In this document: one piece after another, positions 37,195-47,145 of the stretch | How the letters are laid out: every line of letters starts with the position of its first letter | Position numbering within the stretch: position 1 is the stretch's first letter | From: Motilimonas pumila | GTDB lineage: Bacteria > Pseudomonadota > Gammaproteobacteria > Enterobacterales > CBDFNC01 | Assembly: GCF_003596335.1 (NCBI RefSeq) | Contig: NZ_QZCH01000008.1 | Span: 62,001 to 126,000, forward strand | Length of the DNA stretch: 64,000 bases | Direction of reading: 5' to 3' | Notes under the pieces: generated by a model | Told to the model about the DNA's origin: nothing | The model's input: only the letters and a program-made list of their open reading frames with translations | Database searches by the model: none | Made by a program: the position numbers and the translations under genes

Positions 37195-38541
37195 TTGAAA
37201 AAAAAGGTGAAGCCCTTGAGGTTGTTAGTTATTTTATGCCTTTACTGCAGCTCCGCTGTCGCTCTGGAGCACAGAAAGTCGCTGTACCCGATCATTCCGC
37301 AGCAAGATTTCTCCGGTTATCTTCAAAAAGTCATTGAGCAAGCGGCAGAGAACACCAATATCTATATCGCCGAGGGTACTTACACTACCTGCAAAACGAT
37401 CCGAATCAATAATGTTAAAAATATTAGTTTAATTGGCTTAGGAGAGGTTGTTTTCGAAAAGTGTGATAAGGACTACAAAAACGCTAACTATACCTTATTA
37501 AAAGCGGTAGGCGTAAAGGGTTTCGTTATTGATAATATTGAGTTCAAAGGCGGCATGAAAAGGCATGGTAAAGTTATCGATGTTAGAAGCTTTAAAAAAG
37601 GCGACTACCATTGGGATAATTTTGGAGTGCACTTTCTTGGCGCTGAAGACCTTACAATTAAAAATAGTCGATTTTTAAACTTTGGTAATACTGCACTTTT
37701 AATTACTTCGGATCATAATGCCGTGATCCCTAATTCTGAGCATAGCAAGCTTTCTCTAGCAGAGGTATTAGTTACCGAGAATAGAGTTAACTCGAGAAAT
37801 GTGATTGTTTCAAATAACCTATTCAAAAATTCTTATCAAGTCTCGACGACAAATGGTTGGGGCAAAGGTGCTAAGGCTGTAGGTGGGGTGGAAGACATAA
37901 CTTTCATTAATAATACCTTTGAGAATTTGAGGGGATGCTTAAAATTAGCTTCAAGGGTCCAGGTGAAGGGCGCGAGGTTACAGGGAAATAAGTTTAAGGC
38001 CTGCTCAGGAATACAAATTGTGAGTTATTCAGATGTATCTATATTGGATAATCAGTTTGAGGATATTGATGGTTGGGTGCTCAGTGCATACCCTAATATG
38101 GCAAATGTAAATAAGAGCAAGGGTAATCAAAATAAAATCGTCCCTTACCCTATTGGGTGGGGTAACATTTCCTTTTCAAACAATGAAGTAAATAGTGCTA
38201 AAGGTGGGGTAAGATTTCAAGCCAGTTTTGCAGGCGAACAAAAAGCGAGAGATTTCGTTTCTGGTATTGAAATAAAAGGAAACACTTTTAATAAAGTGGA
38301 TATGTCCATTTACGAGCTTAAAAAACGAAAGCAGCATGGTTATATCATTGTGTTATCTCCAGGTGATTATTCTACCCGCAAAAATAAAGTGGTATTTAAG
38401 GACGTCACGGTTAGTAACAACTGTTTTTCTTTGCACAAGGATGTCAAAGGTTTAGTTAATGTTAGGAAGTTAGCTAAAATTGACGCATCCCTCCATGCTG
38501 ATAACATATCTAGCCCCTCTATTTGTCGTCACACAAAGTAA
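37195..38541 (+). CDS. Secreted right-handed beta-helix protein, function unknown
   Basis: The 448-residue protein has a signal peptide (about 1-24, RLLVILCLYCSSAVA) and then repeated Asn-rich turns of a parallel beta-helix: VIDNIEFKG, LTIKNSRFLNFGN, VIVSNNLFKNS, ITFINNTFENLRG, GNISFSNNEV, VTVSNNCFSLH. The fold is shared by pectate lyases and other polysaccharide-active enzymes, but I see no recognisable catalytic set, so it is left unnamed. The start is poorly defined: TTG 37195 has no Shine-Dalgarno, and TTG 37216 behind AAGGTG is an alternative. Codons are visibly more AT-rich than in neighbours (many AAA, AAT, TTA), suggesting recent acquisition. It follows the GGDEF-EAL gene by 34 bp and may share its transcript. 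Confidence 0.75.
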   Translation: MKKKVKPLRLLVILCLYCSSAVALEHRKSLYPIIPQQDFSGYLQKVIEQAAENTNIYIAEGTYTTCKTIRINNVKNISLIGLGEVVFEKCDKDYKNANYTLLKAVGVKGFVIDNIEFKGGMKRHGKVIDVRSFKKGDYHWDNFGVHFLGAEDLTIKNSRFLNFGNTALLITSDHNAVIPNSEHSKLSLAEVLVTENRVNSRNVIVSNNLFKNSYQVSTTNGWGKGAKAVGGVEDITFINNTFENLRGCLKLASRVQVKGARLQGNKFKACSGIQIVSYSDVSILDNQFEDIDGWVLSAYPNMANVNKSKGNQNKIVPYPIGWGNISFSNNEVNSAKGGVRFQASFAGEQKARDFVSGIEIKGNTFNKVDMSIYELKKRKQHGYIIVLSPGDYSTRKNKVVFKDVTVSNNCFSLHKDVKGLVNVRKLAKIDASLHADNISSPSICRHTK

Positions 38542-38603
38542 CTTTGGCTGTAGTAGGCTATCAATCGAAAATCGATGCTTTGTAGCTGTATTACTGCTTC
38601 GCA

Positions 38604-38627
38604 TGCCACTTTACTATTAAAGTGGCA
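38604..38627. terminator. Hairpin between the convergent beta-helix and flavoprotein genes
   Basis: TGCCACTTTA and TAAAGTGGCA form a perfect 10-bp stem with a 4-nt loop (38604-38627). There is no T-run on either side, so termination efficiency is uncertain. Confidence 0.5.
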
Positions 38628-38665
38628 AAATATCTGGTTCGTCGCAGTTAGGCGCTGATGTAGAG

Positions 38666-40801
38666 TCAGCTTCTTGTATAGTTGAAGTATCTCTTCAGTA
38701 TATTTAATATTCGCTCAGGCTTTTGTCCTTGTTTCCAAAGACCTGCAGCGTATTTATTGGCTTCTAACATGGTTGGATAGGCGTGAACCGTGGCCAATAT
38801 TTTGTTTAAGCCTAAGCCGTGTTTCATTGCTAAAACAAATTCGCCAATGATTTCTCCTGCGTTATGTCCGACAATCGTCACCCCTAATATTTTGTCTTTT
38901 CCTGGCACAGTGAGGACTTTGACAAAGCCTTGTGTAGCCCCGTCGGCGATAGCTCTGTCTAAGTCGCTCAAGTCGTATTGTGTCACTTGGTAGGGGGTGT
39001 TGCGTTGTTTGGCTTCTTGCTCATTCAGGCCGACGCGTGCAACTTGTGGCTCACAATATGTGACCGCCGGAATGACGTCATAATTGGCTTTAAATTGTTT
39101 TAAACGGCCAAACAGAGCATTGACGCTCGCGTACCAGGCTTGATGCGATGCAAAGTGAGTAAATTGCATCGGGCCGGCTACATCACCCACTGCGTACATG
39201 TTGTCGTATTGAGTGCGCAGATAATCGTCAACTTTGATCGTGCCATTGTCGTTAAGGGTAATGCCCAGTTCCTCTAGACCAAAGCCGCGGGTATTAGCCT
39301 TGCGACCTACCGCGATCAATACTTGGTCAAACAAGATCGTTTGTGATTTATCGCCTTGGCTAACGTTTAATTGTGGTTGCCCTTGCTGAACACTGAACGC
39401 ATCGGCGCTCGCATTAAGCAATAGTTCACAACCGTCTTGTTGCAATTGCGTAGCTAATAACTGTGCGGTTTCACTGTCCTCTCGGGGGAGTACTTGCTTT
39501 GCCATATCGACAATGATGACTTTACTGCCAAAACGAGCGAAGCACTGTGCGAGTTCACAACCAATAGGGCCTGCCCCCAATACCAATAATCGCTTGGGTA
39601 AGGTTTGTAACTGCCAGATGGTATCTGAAGTGAGGTAATCAATGTTATTGATCCCCGAAATATTTGGCACAAAAGGCTTAGCGCCTGTAGCAATAATGAT
39701 ATTTTGTGTGGTGAAGGTATGCTCACCAACCTTCACCCGGTAAGGGTCGACAATATGAGCTCGGCCGGTTTTACACTCAACCCCTAATCCTTCATAGCGT
39801 TCAATTGAGTCGTGGGGTTCAATTTTACTGATCACTTGCTTCACTCTGGCCATGACTTCGGCAAAGTCGAGCTGTGCTTGCACGTGTTTTATACCGTATT
39901 TTTCGGCTTGTTGGCACTGGGTATACACATGGGCTGACTTTAATAATGCTTTTGAGGGGACACAGCCTGTGTTTAAGCAATCACCGCCCATTTTGTGTTG
40001 TTCGATAATGGCCACTTTCGCTTTTACGGTGGCGGCTATATAGCTACTCACTAGGCCACCGGCACCGGCGCCAATCACCATCATGTTGTAGTCAAACTTA
40101 GTCGGCTTGTTAAAGCGCTTAGCCTGTTGCCAGCGATTAACTTGTTTACTGATAAACTGGGTGACGTAGGGTAAAAGAGCCAGCAACGCGAAAGCTATCA
40201 GTAGCGATGGTGAGGTAAGATCCGATAAGCTTTGGATTTTTGCCAGCTCAGTGCCCGCGTTCACGTACACTAAAGTGCCCGGCAGCATGCCTATTTGGCT
40301 TACCCAGTAAAAGGTGCGCAGCCGAATATCACTTAAGCCCATTAATAGGTTAATTAAAAAAAACGGAAAGATAGGCACTAACCTAAGACTAAAAAGGTAT
40401 TTGGCTCCGTTTTCTGTCATCCCCTGTTGGACACCGGATAACTTATGCTGCCAGCGTTTAAGTACTGCATCTTTAAACACATAACGAGAAAATAGAAAAG
40501 CGCAACTAGCCCCTAAGGTACTGGCAAACGAGGCGATGACCAGCCCCCAAAATAACCCAAACAAGGCGCCCGCGAGCAGAGTTAATAGCGCCGCCCCCGG
40601 AAAAGAAAGCGCTGTGCTGACTAAGTAGATAACAAAAAACACCAACAAGTAGCGCCAAAAGTGAGTACTGACTTGCTGTTGCCAGTGAGCTTGTTGGCTT
40701 TGTAAGTATGACAAGCTTAAGTACTGGTCTAATTCAAAGGCAAAAAAAGCAATGAATAACACCAAAAAGCTGACCAATAGGGTGATTTTTTTACTATCCA
40801 T
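38666..40801 (-). CDS. TVP38/VTT membrane domain fused to a mercuric-reductase-like flavoprotein
   Basis: The ~711-residue protein has two parts. Residues 1 to ~225 form a TVP38/TMEM64 (VTT/DedA-like) membrane domain (ALSFPGAALLTLLAGALFGL, LRLVPIFPFFLINLLMGL). Residues ~240-711 are a class I pyridine nucleotide-disulfide oxidoreductase. The latter has the FAD motif VIGAGAGGLVSSY, the redox pair GGDCLNTGCVPSK (Cys275/Cys280), the NAD(P) motif LGAGPIGCELAQ and the C-terminal HAYPTMLEA dyad. The N-terminal metal-binding cysteines of MerA are absent, so mercury reduction is not implied. ATG 40801 has AGGGAG upstream and overlaps the preceding gene by 8 bp. The electron acceptor is unknown. Confidence 0.88.
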   Translation of the reverse strand: MDSKKITLLVSFLVLFIAFFAFELDQYLSLSYLQSQQAHWQQQVSTHFWRYLLVFFVIYLVSTALSFPGAALLTLLAGALFGLFWGLVIASFASTLGASCAFLFSRYVFKDAVLKRWQHKLSGVQQGMTENGAKYLFSLRLVPIFPFFLINLLMGLSDIRLRTFYWVSQIGMLPGTLVYVNAGTELAKIQSLSDLTSPSLLIAFALLALLPYVTQFISKQVNRWQQAKRFNKPTKFDYNMMVIGAGAGGLVSSYIAATVKAKVAIIEQHKMGGDCLNTGCVPSKALLKSAHVYTQCQQAEKYGIKHVQAQLDFAEVMARVKQVISKIEPHDSIERYEGLGVECKTGRAHIVDPYRVKVGEHTFTTQNIIIATGAKPFVPNISGINNIDYLTSDTIWQLQTLPKRLLVLGAGPIGCELAQCFARFGSKVIIVDMAKQVLPREDSETAQLLATQLQQDGCELLLNASADAFSVQQGQPQLNVSQGDKSQTILFDQVLIAVGRKANTRGFGLEELGITLNDNGTIKVDDYLRTQYDNMYAVGDVAGPMQFTHFASHQAWYASVNALFGRLKQFKANYDVIPAVTYCEPQVARVGLNEQEAKQRNTPYQVTQYDLSDLDRAIADGATQGFVKVLTVPGKDKILGVTIVGHNAGEIIGEFVLAMKHGLGLNKILATVHAYPTMLEANKYAAGLWKQGQKPERILNILKRYFNYTRS

Positions 40802-41357
40802 CTTGTTGACTCCCTGTCGGTAAATGGCAAAAACCCTGTGAAGGCACATCTAATGCAGCGTTAAACTTTGCCGACATATTTTGAAACGCGATAAGGCCGG
40901 TGAGCTCAACCAGTTCATCATCGTTAAACCAAGCTTTTAAATCTTTGGTGTGCTGATCGGTGACCCCTTGCTGAGTGTCTGTCATGGCTTCTGTATAGGC
41001 CAAAACCGCTCGCTCAATATCGTCAAATAAATCACTGTGACGCCAGTTATGCAAGGCTAACACCTTGTCTTCTGAACCTGCCCGTTTCGCCAGCGTCATG
41101 CTGTTGATATCGACGCAAAAGTGACAAGCGTTGATCTGCGATACTTTGACTGTGACCAGAGAGCGAATGACCGGTGTGATGGGGGAGCGGCGTCGATTGA
41201 TGACGCCATACAGGCAGGCCACAGCAGCAAATAATTTAGGGCTTCGACCCCACAGCATGCCAGGAATGAGTACCTGACCATAGTTCTTTTTTTGGGTGGC
41301 GAAGAAGGGCTTTAACCAAAAAGGGTATTGTTTGAGGGGTTTTACGTTTACTCTCAT
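40794..41357 (-). CDS. AhpD-like / carboxymuconolactone decarboxylase-family protein
   Basis: The 187-residue helical protein carries the family signature VSQINACHFCVDINSM with a CxxC pair, and the conserved RAVLAYTEAMTD helix and ELTGLIAFQNMSAKFNAAL end. Members such as AhpD use CxxC as a thiol peroxidase or disulfide-reducing site. Its stop overlaps by 8 bp the start of the membrane flavoprotein, itself a disulfide-oxidoreductase homologue, so a shared electron path is plausible though not shown. It is divergent from tamA. Confidence 0.85.
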   Translation of the reverse strand: MRVNVKPLKQYPFWLKPFFATQKKNYGQVLIPGMLWGRSPKLFAAVACLYGVINRRRSPITPVIRSLVTVKVSQINACHFCVDINSMTLAKRAGSEDKVLALHNWRHSDLFDDIERAVLAYTEAMTDTQQGVTDQHTKDLKAWFNDDELVELTGLIAFQNMSAKFNAALDVPSQGFCHLPTGSQQDG

Positions 41358-41635
41358 CTGCGGCTTACCTGTATTGTTGTTATTGATGTGACCGGGGCGG
41401 TTATGAGTTTATTGCAAAATTAATGCAGCGAGTGAAAATAAATTCCTAATTTACAAGCATTCAGCTTAGCCTCATAGTGTATTATTATGAATCTAAGGGC
41501 ACGTTTTTGCGTTGCTTTATCGTCGTCTGCTTTCGTATGTTTCTAATAGTACGACGGTCGAAAGTAATCTAATCAATATTTTTACACATGCCTTCTTATT
41601 TTGATGTGTAGTGCAATGTTCAATAGGGTTTGAAT

Positions 41636-43366
41636 TTGTTTCTCGTTCGTTTATTGGTGTGTTTGTGCGTGCTTTTTAGCGCATTTGCCAATGCCAAAGT
41701 CAGCTTTGAAGTAACCGGTGTAAAAAGTGAAGTTGAAGATAATATTTTAGCTTACCTAGAGTCTATCGCGGCGCCTAAATCAGGGGCCAAAAATCTTGGC
41801 CCTTACCAAGATAGCTTGACGGAAGAAGCATACAAAAGTTTGAAAGCTCTAGGGTATTACAACAGTACCGTCTCTCTCGACGTCAGCGAAAATCCCGATA
41901 AGAAAAAGCAACTCAAGGTCAAGGTGAAAGTTGTGCTTGGACCACCGGTCAAAGTCACGGAGCTCGATTTAAAGTTACTCGGTGAGGCACGTCATGATGA
42001 AACCTTCTTAGAGTTTGTCAATAAGTTACCGCTCAAAGAAGGCATGAACTTGAATCATGGTACTTATAGTAGCGCCAAATCCAGCGTGGTCAGTCAAGCT
42101 TTGCAACGCGGTTATTTTAACGGCAAGTACCAAACAGCTAAAGTAGAGGTAAAAGCTAAACAAAATACCGCCAAGATCACGCTTCACTTTGATTCGGGCA
42201 TTCGTTATCGATTTGGTCAAGTGGAATTTGTATTAGACTCGCCAGCAGAAGCTCTGAGTCGTGAAATGGTCCCATTTGAACAGGGTGACTATTACCATGG
42301 CAATATTATCTCCCAATACAGTTTAGATCTGAGTGATACCAACTATTTTGACAGCGTATTGGTTCGGCCCAATATTGAAAAGGCGGTGGGCAATCAGGTA
42401 CCTATCGAAGTCAGCATTGATTTAAAACCCAAGAACACCTACGAGGTGGGAGCGGGGGTGACAACCGATGCTGGGCCGCGAGTGAAATTTAAATGGACGC
42501 GGCCTTGGGTCAACCAGCATGGCCACAGTTTGGGGACGGAATTAGAGTTAAGTGAACCCAAGCAGATTATCTCTGCGTTCTATAAGGTACCTGTGGATGA
42601 TCCTAACGACAGTTATTTCAATTTTCAAACTGGTTACCAGCGCCTTGACGAGAATGACACTGACAGTAAAAAATACACCCTGACTGTCAGGCGCTTTTGG
42701 CGTACACCCGGTAATTGGGAGCGAACTGCTTTTTTAAAATATGATATTGAGGACAGTATTCAAGGTAGCCAAGCGCTTAAAACCAATCTAATTATCCCTG
42801 GTATAAGTTATGTTAGAACGCGAGTAAGGGGGGGCATTAATGCCTATTGGGGCGACAAACAGTTAATGTCGGTAGAGCTTTCTAACAAAATTTGGACTTC
42901 AGATGAAGACATCATCAGGCTACACGGCCAAACCAAGTGGCTGCGCACTTTTAACCAAACCCATAGGTTGTTAACCCGGCTTGAGCTTGGTTTTATTCAG
43001 GCCGACTCTATCTATAATGTGCCGTCGTCGATGCGTTTTTTCGCAGGGGGAGACCAGTCTATCCGGGGTTACGACTATAAAAGTATCGCGCCTAAGGACG
43101 AAGCCGGTAAATTGATTGGTGGGCGCTACCTTGGCGTTGGTAGCGTTGAATACAGTTATCCGATTTTGGAGAAATGGCGCGGCGCGGCGTTTGTTGATTT
43201 TGGCAATGCCACCAATGACTTTGACGAAGAGTTAAAAGTGGGAGCGGGTATTGGTGTTGCTTGGTCATCACCCGTGGGGCCGTTGAAAATGTTTCTCGGG
43301 GTGCCAGTTAACGATGATGAAGAAGACGGCGTTAAGTTTCACTTCTTAATGGGGCCGGAATTATGA
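41636..43366 (+). CDS. tamA: Translocation and assembly module subunit TamA
   Basis: TamA is an Omp85-family outer-membrane protein that with TamB assembles outer-membrane proteins and helps move lipids. After a signal peptide (cleavage near FANA) come three POTRA domains (about residues 22-265) and a 16-strand barrel with the Omp85 signature FFAGGDQSIRGYDYKSI and the final FHFLMGPEL. The longest frame begins at TTG 41630, but AGGG at 41625-41628 is spaced better for TTG 41636. Both are rare starts. Its stop overlaps tamB (ATGA). Confidence 0.94.
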   Translation: MFLVRLLVCLCVLFSAFANAKVSFEVTGVKSEVEDNILAYLESIAAPKSGAKNLGPYQDSLTEEAYKSLKALGYYNSTVSLDVSENPDKKKQLKVKVKVVLGPPVKVTELDLKLLGEARHDETFLEFVNKLPLKEGMNLNHGTYSSAKSSVVSQALQRGYFNGKYQTAKVEVKAKQNTAKITLHFDSGIRYRFGQVEFVLDSPAEALSREMVPFEQGDYYHGNIISQYSLDLSDTNYFDSVLVRPNIEKAVGNQVPIEVSIDLKPKNTYEVGAGVTTDAGPRVKFKWTRPWVNQHGHSLGTELELSEPKQIISAFYKVPVDDPNDSYFNFQTGYQRLDENDTDSKKYTLTVRRFWRTPGNWERTAFLKYDIEDSIQGSQALKTNLIIPGISYVRTRVRGGINAYWGDKQLMSVELSNKIWTSDEDIIRLHGQTKWLRTFNQTHRLLTRLELGFIQADSIYNVPSSMRFFAGGDQSIRGYDYKSIAPKDEAGKLIGGRYLGVGSVEYSYPILEKWRGAAFVDFGNATNDFDEELKVGAGIGVAWSSPVGPLKMFLGVPVNDDEEDGVKFHFLMGPEL

Positions 43367-46300
43367 TGTGGCTCAGGCGTATATTCTTAGCGGGTATTTT
43401 TTTCATCACAGTGATCATTGGTCTGCTGCTCAGTCATCAGGGCAATGCTTGGCTGCTTAAGCTGACAACTCGCTGGGTTCCTCAGTTACAAATAGAGCTA
43501 TCCCAAGGCACCTTGCTGTTTGGCGCAGAAATTTCTCATTTAAGTTGGCAAGATGAGATGATCGAACTAGACATTGCGAATATTCGATACCGGATGGATT
43601 GGTCTTGCTTACCGCAAACTTTGTGTTTGACCGAGTTAGCCGCTGCGCAAGCAAATATTGCGTTACTCGCCTTGTCAACGGATAGTGATACGCCCTCCAA
43701 TGATGCGGAAGCTTCCCTTGGCTCCATATCACTGCCCATCGCCTTAGAGGTAGGTAATATTGACCTTAAGCAGGTGAGCTATCGCCAGCCCGGCTTAGTG
43801 GTAGATTTAGAGCACTTTTTCACGCAATTGAAAGTCAATAATCAGCAAGGTGTTTGGGCCAACCCAAGTATCCATGGATTGACAGTTGCCATGCTGCCTG
43901 ATCAACCCGCACAGGAGACAGAACCAGCGCATTCGCAGCATAATTCAAGCTCGGCGGCAGGAAAGGGGAACCTTACTGCCCAAGATAAGAGCCTTCTTTC
44001 CTTACCTGAAATACATTTGCCCATTGCCATTGAACTTGCCCCGGCCTCACTGAGCCAATTTGTGTTTACTCAAGATGCTACGCGTATCGACGTCACCAGT
44101 GTATTACTGCGTGCTAAAGCGCAAGATGCCAATATCAAGATTACGGAGTTAGATTTGGTCATGCCGCAAGCTAACGCGGCTATGTCGGCTAATGTAGAGA
44201 TGCAAGATACTTGGCCAATGCAATTAGATGCCAGCGCCGAGGTCAAAGATTTTGCACCGGTGACGGGGCAAAAACTGACGCTAAATCTGCAAGGCGACCT
44301 GGACAAGCTTCATGCCGATGTGCATTTGAATCAACTTATTGAAGCTCAGCTTTCCGGGCACGTTGCGCCACTCAATTTGGACTTTCCTCATCAGCTTAAG
44401 CTGACGTGGCCAACATTACAGTGGCCGTTAACGGGGAAAGGTGATTATCGCTTAGCCGCCGGGGAAATGAGCAGTAAAGGCAGTCTAAAGCAATTTGCCG
44501 CCAGCGCGTTTTCCAAAGCCAATATCGATGGCGTGCCTGAGTTTGCTTTTGCGGCCGATGTGACCGGTAACTTATCTAAGATAAAAGTGAAGCGGTTACA
44601 GTTGGATACCTTACAAGGCAAAGCCCTCTTAAGCGGTGACTTAAGCCTAGGTGATAGCATTGCGTGGCAAGGCCAACTTGGCCTTGATAATATTCGCAGC
44701 GATGAATTGGCACCTGACTTTCCAGCCGATGTATCTGGAAATATAACGCATGAATTTAAGCTGGCGGGAGATAAGTGGGCGGTTAATGTGCCTGACCTTA
44801 AGTTAGATGGCAGCTTGATGAATGAGCCGCTGCATATTTCGGGGCAGTTTAGTACCAACCAAGATCTTGCTTTTGATATTCCCGGGGTAGATATCGTCAA
44901 TGGTCTGAATCAAATACACGCCAAGGGCAAAGTAAGTCAACAAGCCAATTTACACGTTCGCATTGATGTACCCGATATCACCAAATCTTACCCCGACGGT
45001 AGGGGATCGATTAAAGGTGAAATCAAAGTGTCTGGTGCGCTGACTGCGCCTGAATTAGACATAAACTTATCGGCATTGGCATTAGGCTTTGCAGAGCTCT
45101 CGATTGCTCAAGCTAACGTTCAAGGTAAGGTCGTGGCTGCAGAGAAACCTTCGGGCAATATCTCCCTTGTCGCTGAGGATATTATGCAACCCGGATTCAA
45201 CTTGACCAAGGTTGCACTCTCGCTTGATGGTGATGCGAATGCGCACCAAGCCGCATTGGCTATCGAAGGTACACCTGTTGCAGCCAATGTGGTTGTCAGT
45301 GGTAAGTTACAAAAAAATACCTGGCAAGGCAGCCTTAATCAGGCCTGGTTTAGTAGTATAGAGGGGCGCTGGCAATTAGCTGCGCCTGCGGCCATCACGG
45401 CCGACATAGATAAAGCGGCGTTAGATTTAGCTCAGCAATGTTGGCACTCGGACAACAGCCGTTTTTGTATTGAGCCAAGCCAAGTAGGCAGCAGTGGCCA
45501 AGCTAGCTTAAACCTTGAACGTTACTTACTGAACCGGGTGCAACCTTTTATGCCTGCACAAGCTGTGCTTAATGGCAGCATTAGTAGCCAGCTTGCGCTG
45601 AAATGGAGCCCTGACACTAAACCCACGGCGAAGCTAACGTTGGCAGCAGAAGATGCCGGCTTCACGTTTATTGAAGACAAGGGGACTGAACATGCGGTGC
45701 CAATTAAGCAGTTATCACTAGACGGTCAACTCGATCAAAGCAAAGCGAAGATTGACTTTAAATTAGACGCAGCAGCCCTAGGCCAAGCCGATGTCGCCCT
45801 GAGCGTTGCCCCTTATAGTGAGCAGCAAAACGTACAAGGTACTTTGCGTTATCAAGGCTTAGATCTGGCGGCATTGCATTATCTCGTGCCCGTGCTTGAG
45901 CGCCTAAAAGGCGCCCTGTCTTTAGACATGATGGTTTCAGGTCCGCTCCAGAAGCCTGCAATTCAAGGCCAGTTAGTTTTAACCGATGCTGAGTTAGGCG
46001 GAGGCAGTATGCCAATGATGCTGACAGGCCTACAAACTAAGCTGACTCTGGATGGTTATCAAGGTGCATTAAGTGGTGAGTTTTACAGTGGAAAAGGTAA
46101 AGCAGAGCTTGATGGCGAGTTTGATTGGCAAAAAGAGCTGGATGCGTGGCTTACTTTAAAGGGCGACAAGCTGGAAGTTGATTATTTATCACAAGTTAGG
46201 CTGAATGTAAGCCCGGATATTAAGTTAGCGGTTGCAGACAAAGCTGTCAGCTTAACTGGTCAAGTTGAGGTACCTTCTGGGCTGATTCATGTGACAAGTT

Positions 46301-47094
46301 TACCTGCCGGTGCGGTGAGCATGTCAGATGATATCGTGGTCGTTGATGATGAGGTTGCCCCTAAACAAACGTCCAATATGCCTATTATTATGGATTTAGC
46401 CATCAGGATTTTGGACCGGGTAGAGATCGACGCGTTCGGTCTTCGTACTCATTTACAAGGCTTGTTGGCGGTGAAGAAAAAAGTGGATGGCCCGGTTTTA
46501 ACTAACGGTGAAATTCACTTAGTGGATGGTACCTACCGTGCCTTTGGCCAAAGTCTGGTTATTAACCGTGGCCAAATAATCTTTTCTGGCCCACCGGATA
46601 AACCCTTTTTGTCGGTAGATGCGATCCGTGACCCAGACTTAATTGAAGACGACGTGACCGCCGGTATAAAACTAGAAGGCCCAGTGTCAGAGCCAGAAGT
46701 GACTATTTACTCGCAACCGGCGATGGATCAGCAAAATGCCCTGTCTTATTTGTTACGAGGCCGTGGCATGGACTCTGATTCTGGCGATAACTCTATGGTC
46801 ACCACCATGTTGATATCCATGGGGGTAGGTAGAACGGCAGGCACGATAAACCAAATCGGCGAAGCATTTGGTGTCAAAGACTTATCGGTCGATTCTTCAG
46901 GCTCGGGTGATAGCTCTAAATTGACCATCAGTGGCTACATTTTACCCGGAGTTCAGGTACGTTATGGCATTGGCCTATTTGATTCAGTGACCGACGTTGC
47001 TATTCGTTATGAGGTCTTGCCTAAGCTATATCTTGAGGCGGTCAGTGGGCTCAACAATGCATTTGATATCTACTACGAATTTGACTGGGAGTAG
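43363..47094 (+). CDS. tamB: Translocation and assembly module subunit TamB
   Basis: TamB is a very long AsmA-like, inner-membrane-anchored protein that spans the periplasm to TamA and forms a hydrophobic groove for lipid transport. The 1243 residues (E. coli 1259) have an N-terminal signal anchor (about 4-24), a long beta-repeat body and the C-terminal DUF490 domain with LVINRGQIIFSGPPDKPFL, NALSYLLRGRGM and the terminal YYEFDWE. It overlaps tamA by 4 bp and ends the pair. Confidence 0.94.
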   Translation: MMWLRRIFLAGIFFITVIIGLLLSHQGNAWLLKLTTRWVPQLQIELSQGTLLFGAEISHLSWQDEMIELDIANIRYRMDWSCLPQTLCLTELAAAQANIALLALSTDSDTPSNDAEASLGSISLPIALEVGNIDLKQVSYRQPGLVVDLEHFFTQLKVNNQQGVWANPSIHGLTVAMLPDQPAQETEPAHSQHNSSSAAGKGNLTAQDKSLLSLPEIHLPIAIELAPASLSQFVFTQDATRIDVTSVLLRAKAQDANIKITELDLVMPQANAAMSANVEMQDTWPMQLDASAEVKDFAPVTGQKLTLNLQGDLDKLHADVHLNQLIEAQLSGHVAPLNLDFPHQLKLTWPTLQWPLTGKGDYRLAAGEMSSKGSLKQFAASAFSKANIDGVPEFAFAADVTGNLSKIKVKRLQLDTLQGKALLSGDLSLGDSIAWQGQLGLDNIRSDELAPDFPADVSGNITHEFKLAGDKWAVNVPDLKLDGSLMNEPLHISGQFSTNQDLAFDIPGVDIVNGLNQIHAKGKVSQQANLHVRIDVPDITKSYPDGRGSIKGEIKVSGALTAPELDINLSALALGFAELSIAQANVQGKVVAAEKPSGNISLVAEDIMQPGFNLTKVALSLDGDANAHQAALAIEGTPVAANVVVSGKLQKNTWQGSLNQAWFSSIEGRWQLAAPAAITADIDKAALDLAQQCWHSDNSRFCIEPSQVGSSGQASLNLERYLLNRVQPFMPAQAVLNGSISSQLALKWSPDTKPTAKLTLAAEDAGFTFIEDKGTEHAVPIKQLSLDGQLDQSKAKIDFKLDAAALGQADVALSVAPYSEQQNVQGTLRYQGLDLAALHYLVPVLERLKGALSLDMMVSGPLQKPAIQGQLVLTDAELGGGSMPMMLTGLQTKLTLDGYQGALSGEFYSGKGKAELDGEFDWQKELDAWLTLKGDKLEVDYLSQVRLNVSPDIKLAVADKAVSLTGQVEVPSGLIHVTSLPAGAVSMSDDIVVVDDEVAPKQTSNMPIIMDLAIRILDRVEIDAFGLRTHLQGLLAVKKKVDGPVLTNGEIHLVDGTYRAFGQSLVINRGQIIFSGPPDKPFLSVDAIRDPDLIEDDVTAGIKLEGPVSEPEVTIYSQPAMDQQNALSYLLRGRGMDSDSGDNSMVTTMLISMGVGRTAGTINQIGEAFGVKDLSVDSSGSGDSSKLTISGYILPGVQVRYGIGLFDSVTDVAIRYEVLPKLYLEAVSGLNNAFDIYYEFDWE

Positions 47095-47102
47095 CTTCGC
47101 AA

Positions 47103-47137
47103 AAAAGCAAACAGCGGGTTATTTTATTACCCGCTGC
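47103..47137. terminator. Terminator hairpin between convergent tamB and ggt
   Basis: CAGCGGGT and ACCCGCTG (47112-47136) pair around an AT-only loop. The T-run is better on the minus strand (ggt side, GCTTTTTT) than on the plus strand. Confidence 0.65.
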
Positions 47138-47145
47138 TTATGCCA

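Noticed and set aside
38666-40801. Calling the flavoprotein fusion a mercuric reductase
   Set aside because: The N-terminal heavy-metal-binding domain and C-terminal vicinal cysteines of MerA are missing and no mer genes are nearby; only the redox core is shared.
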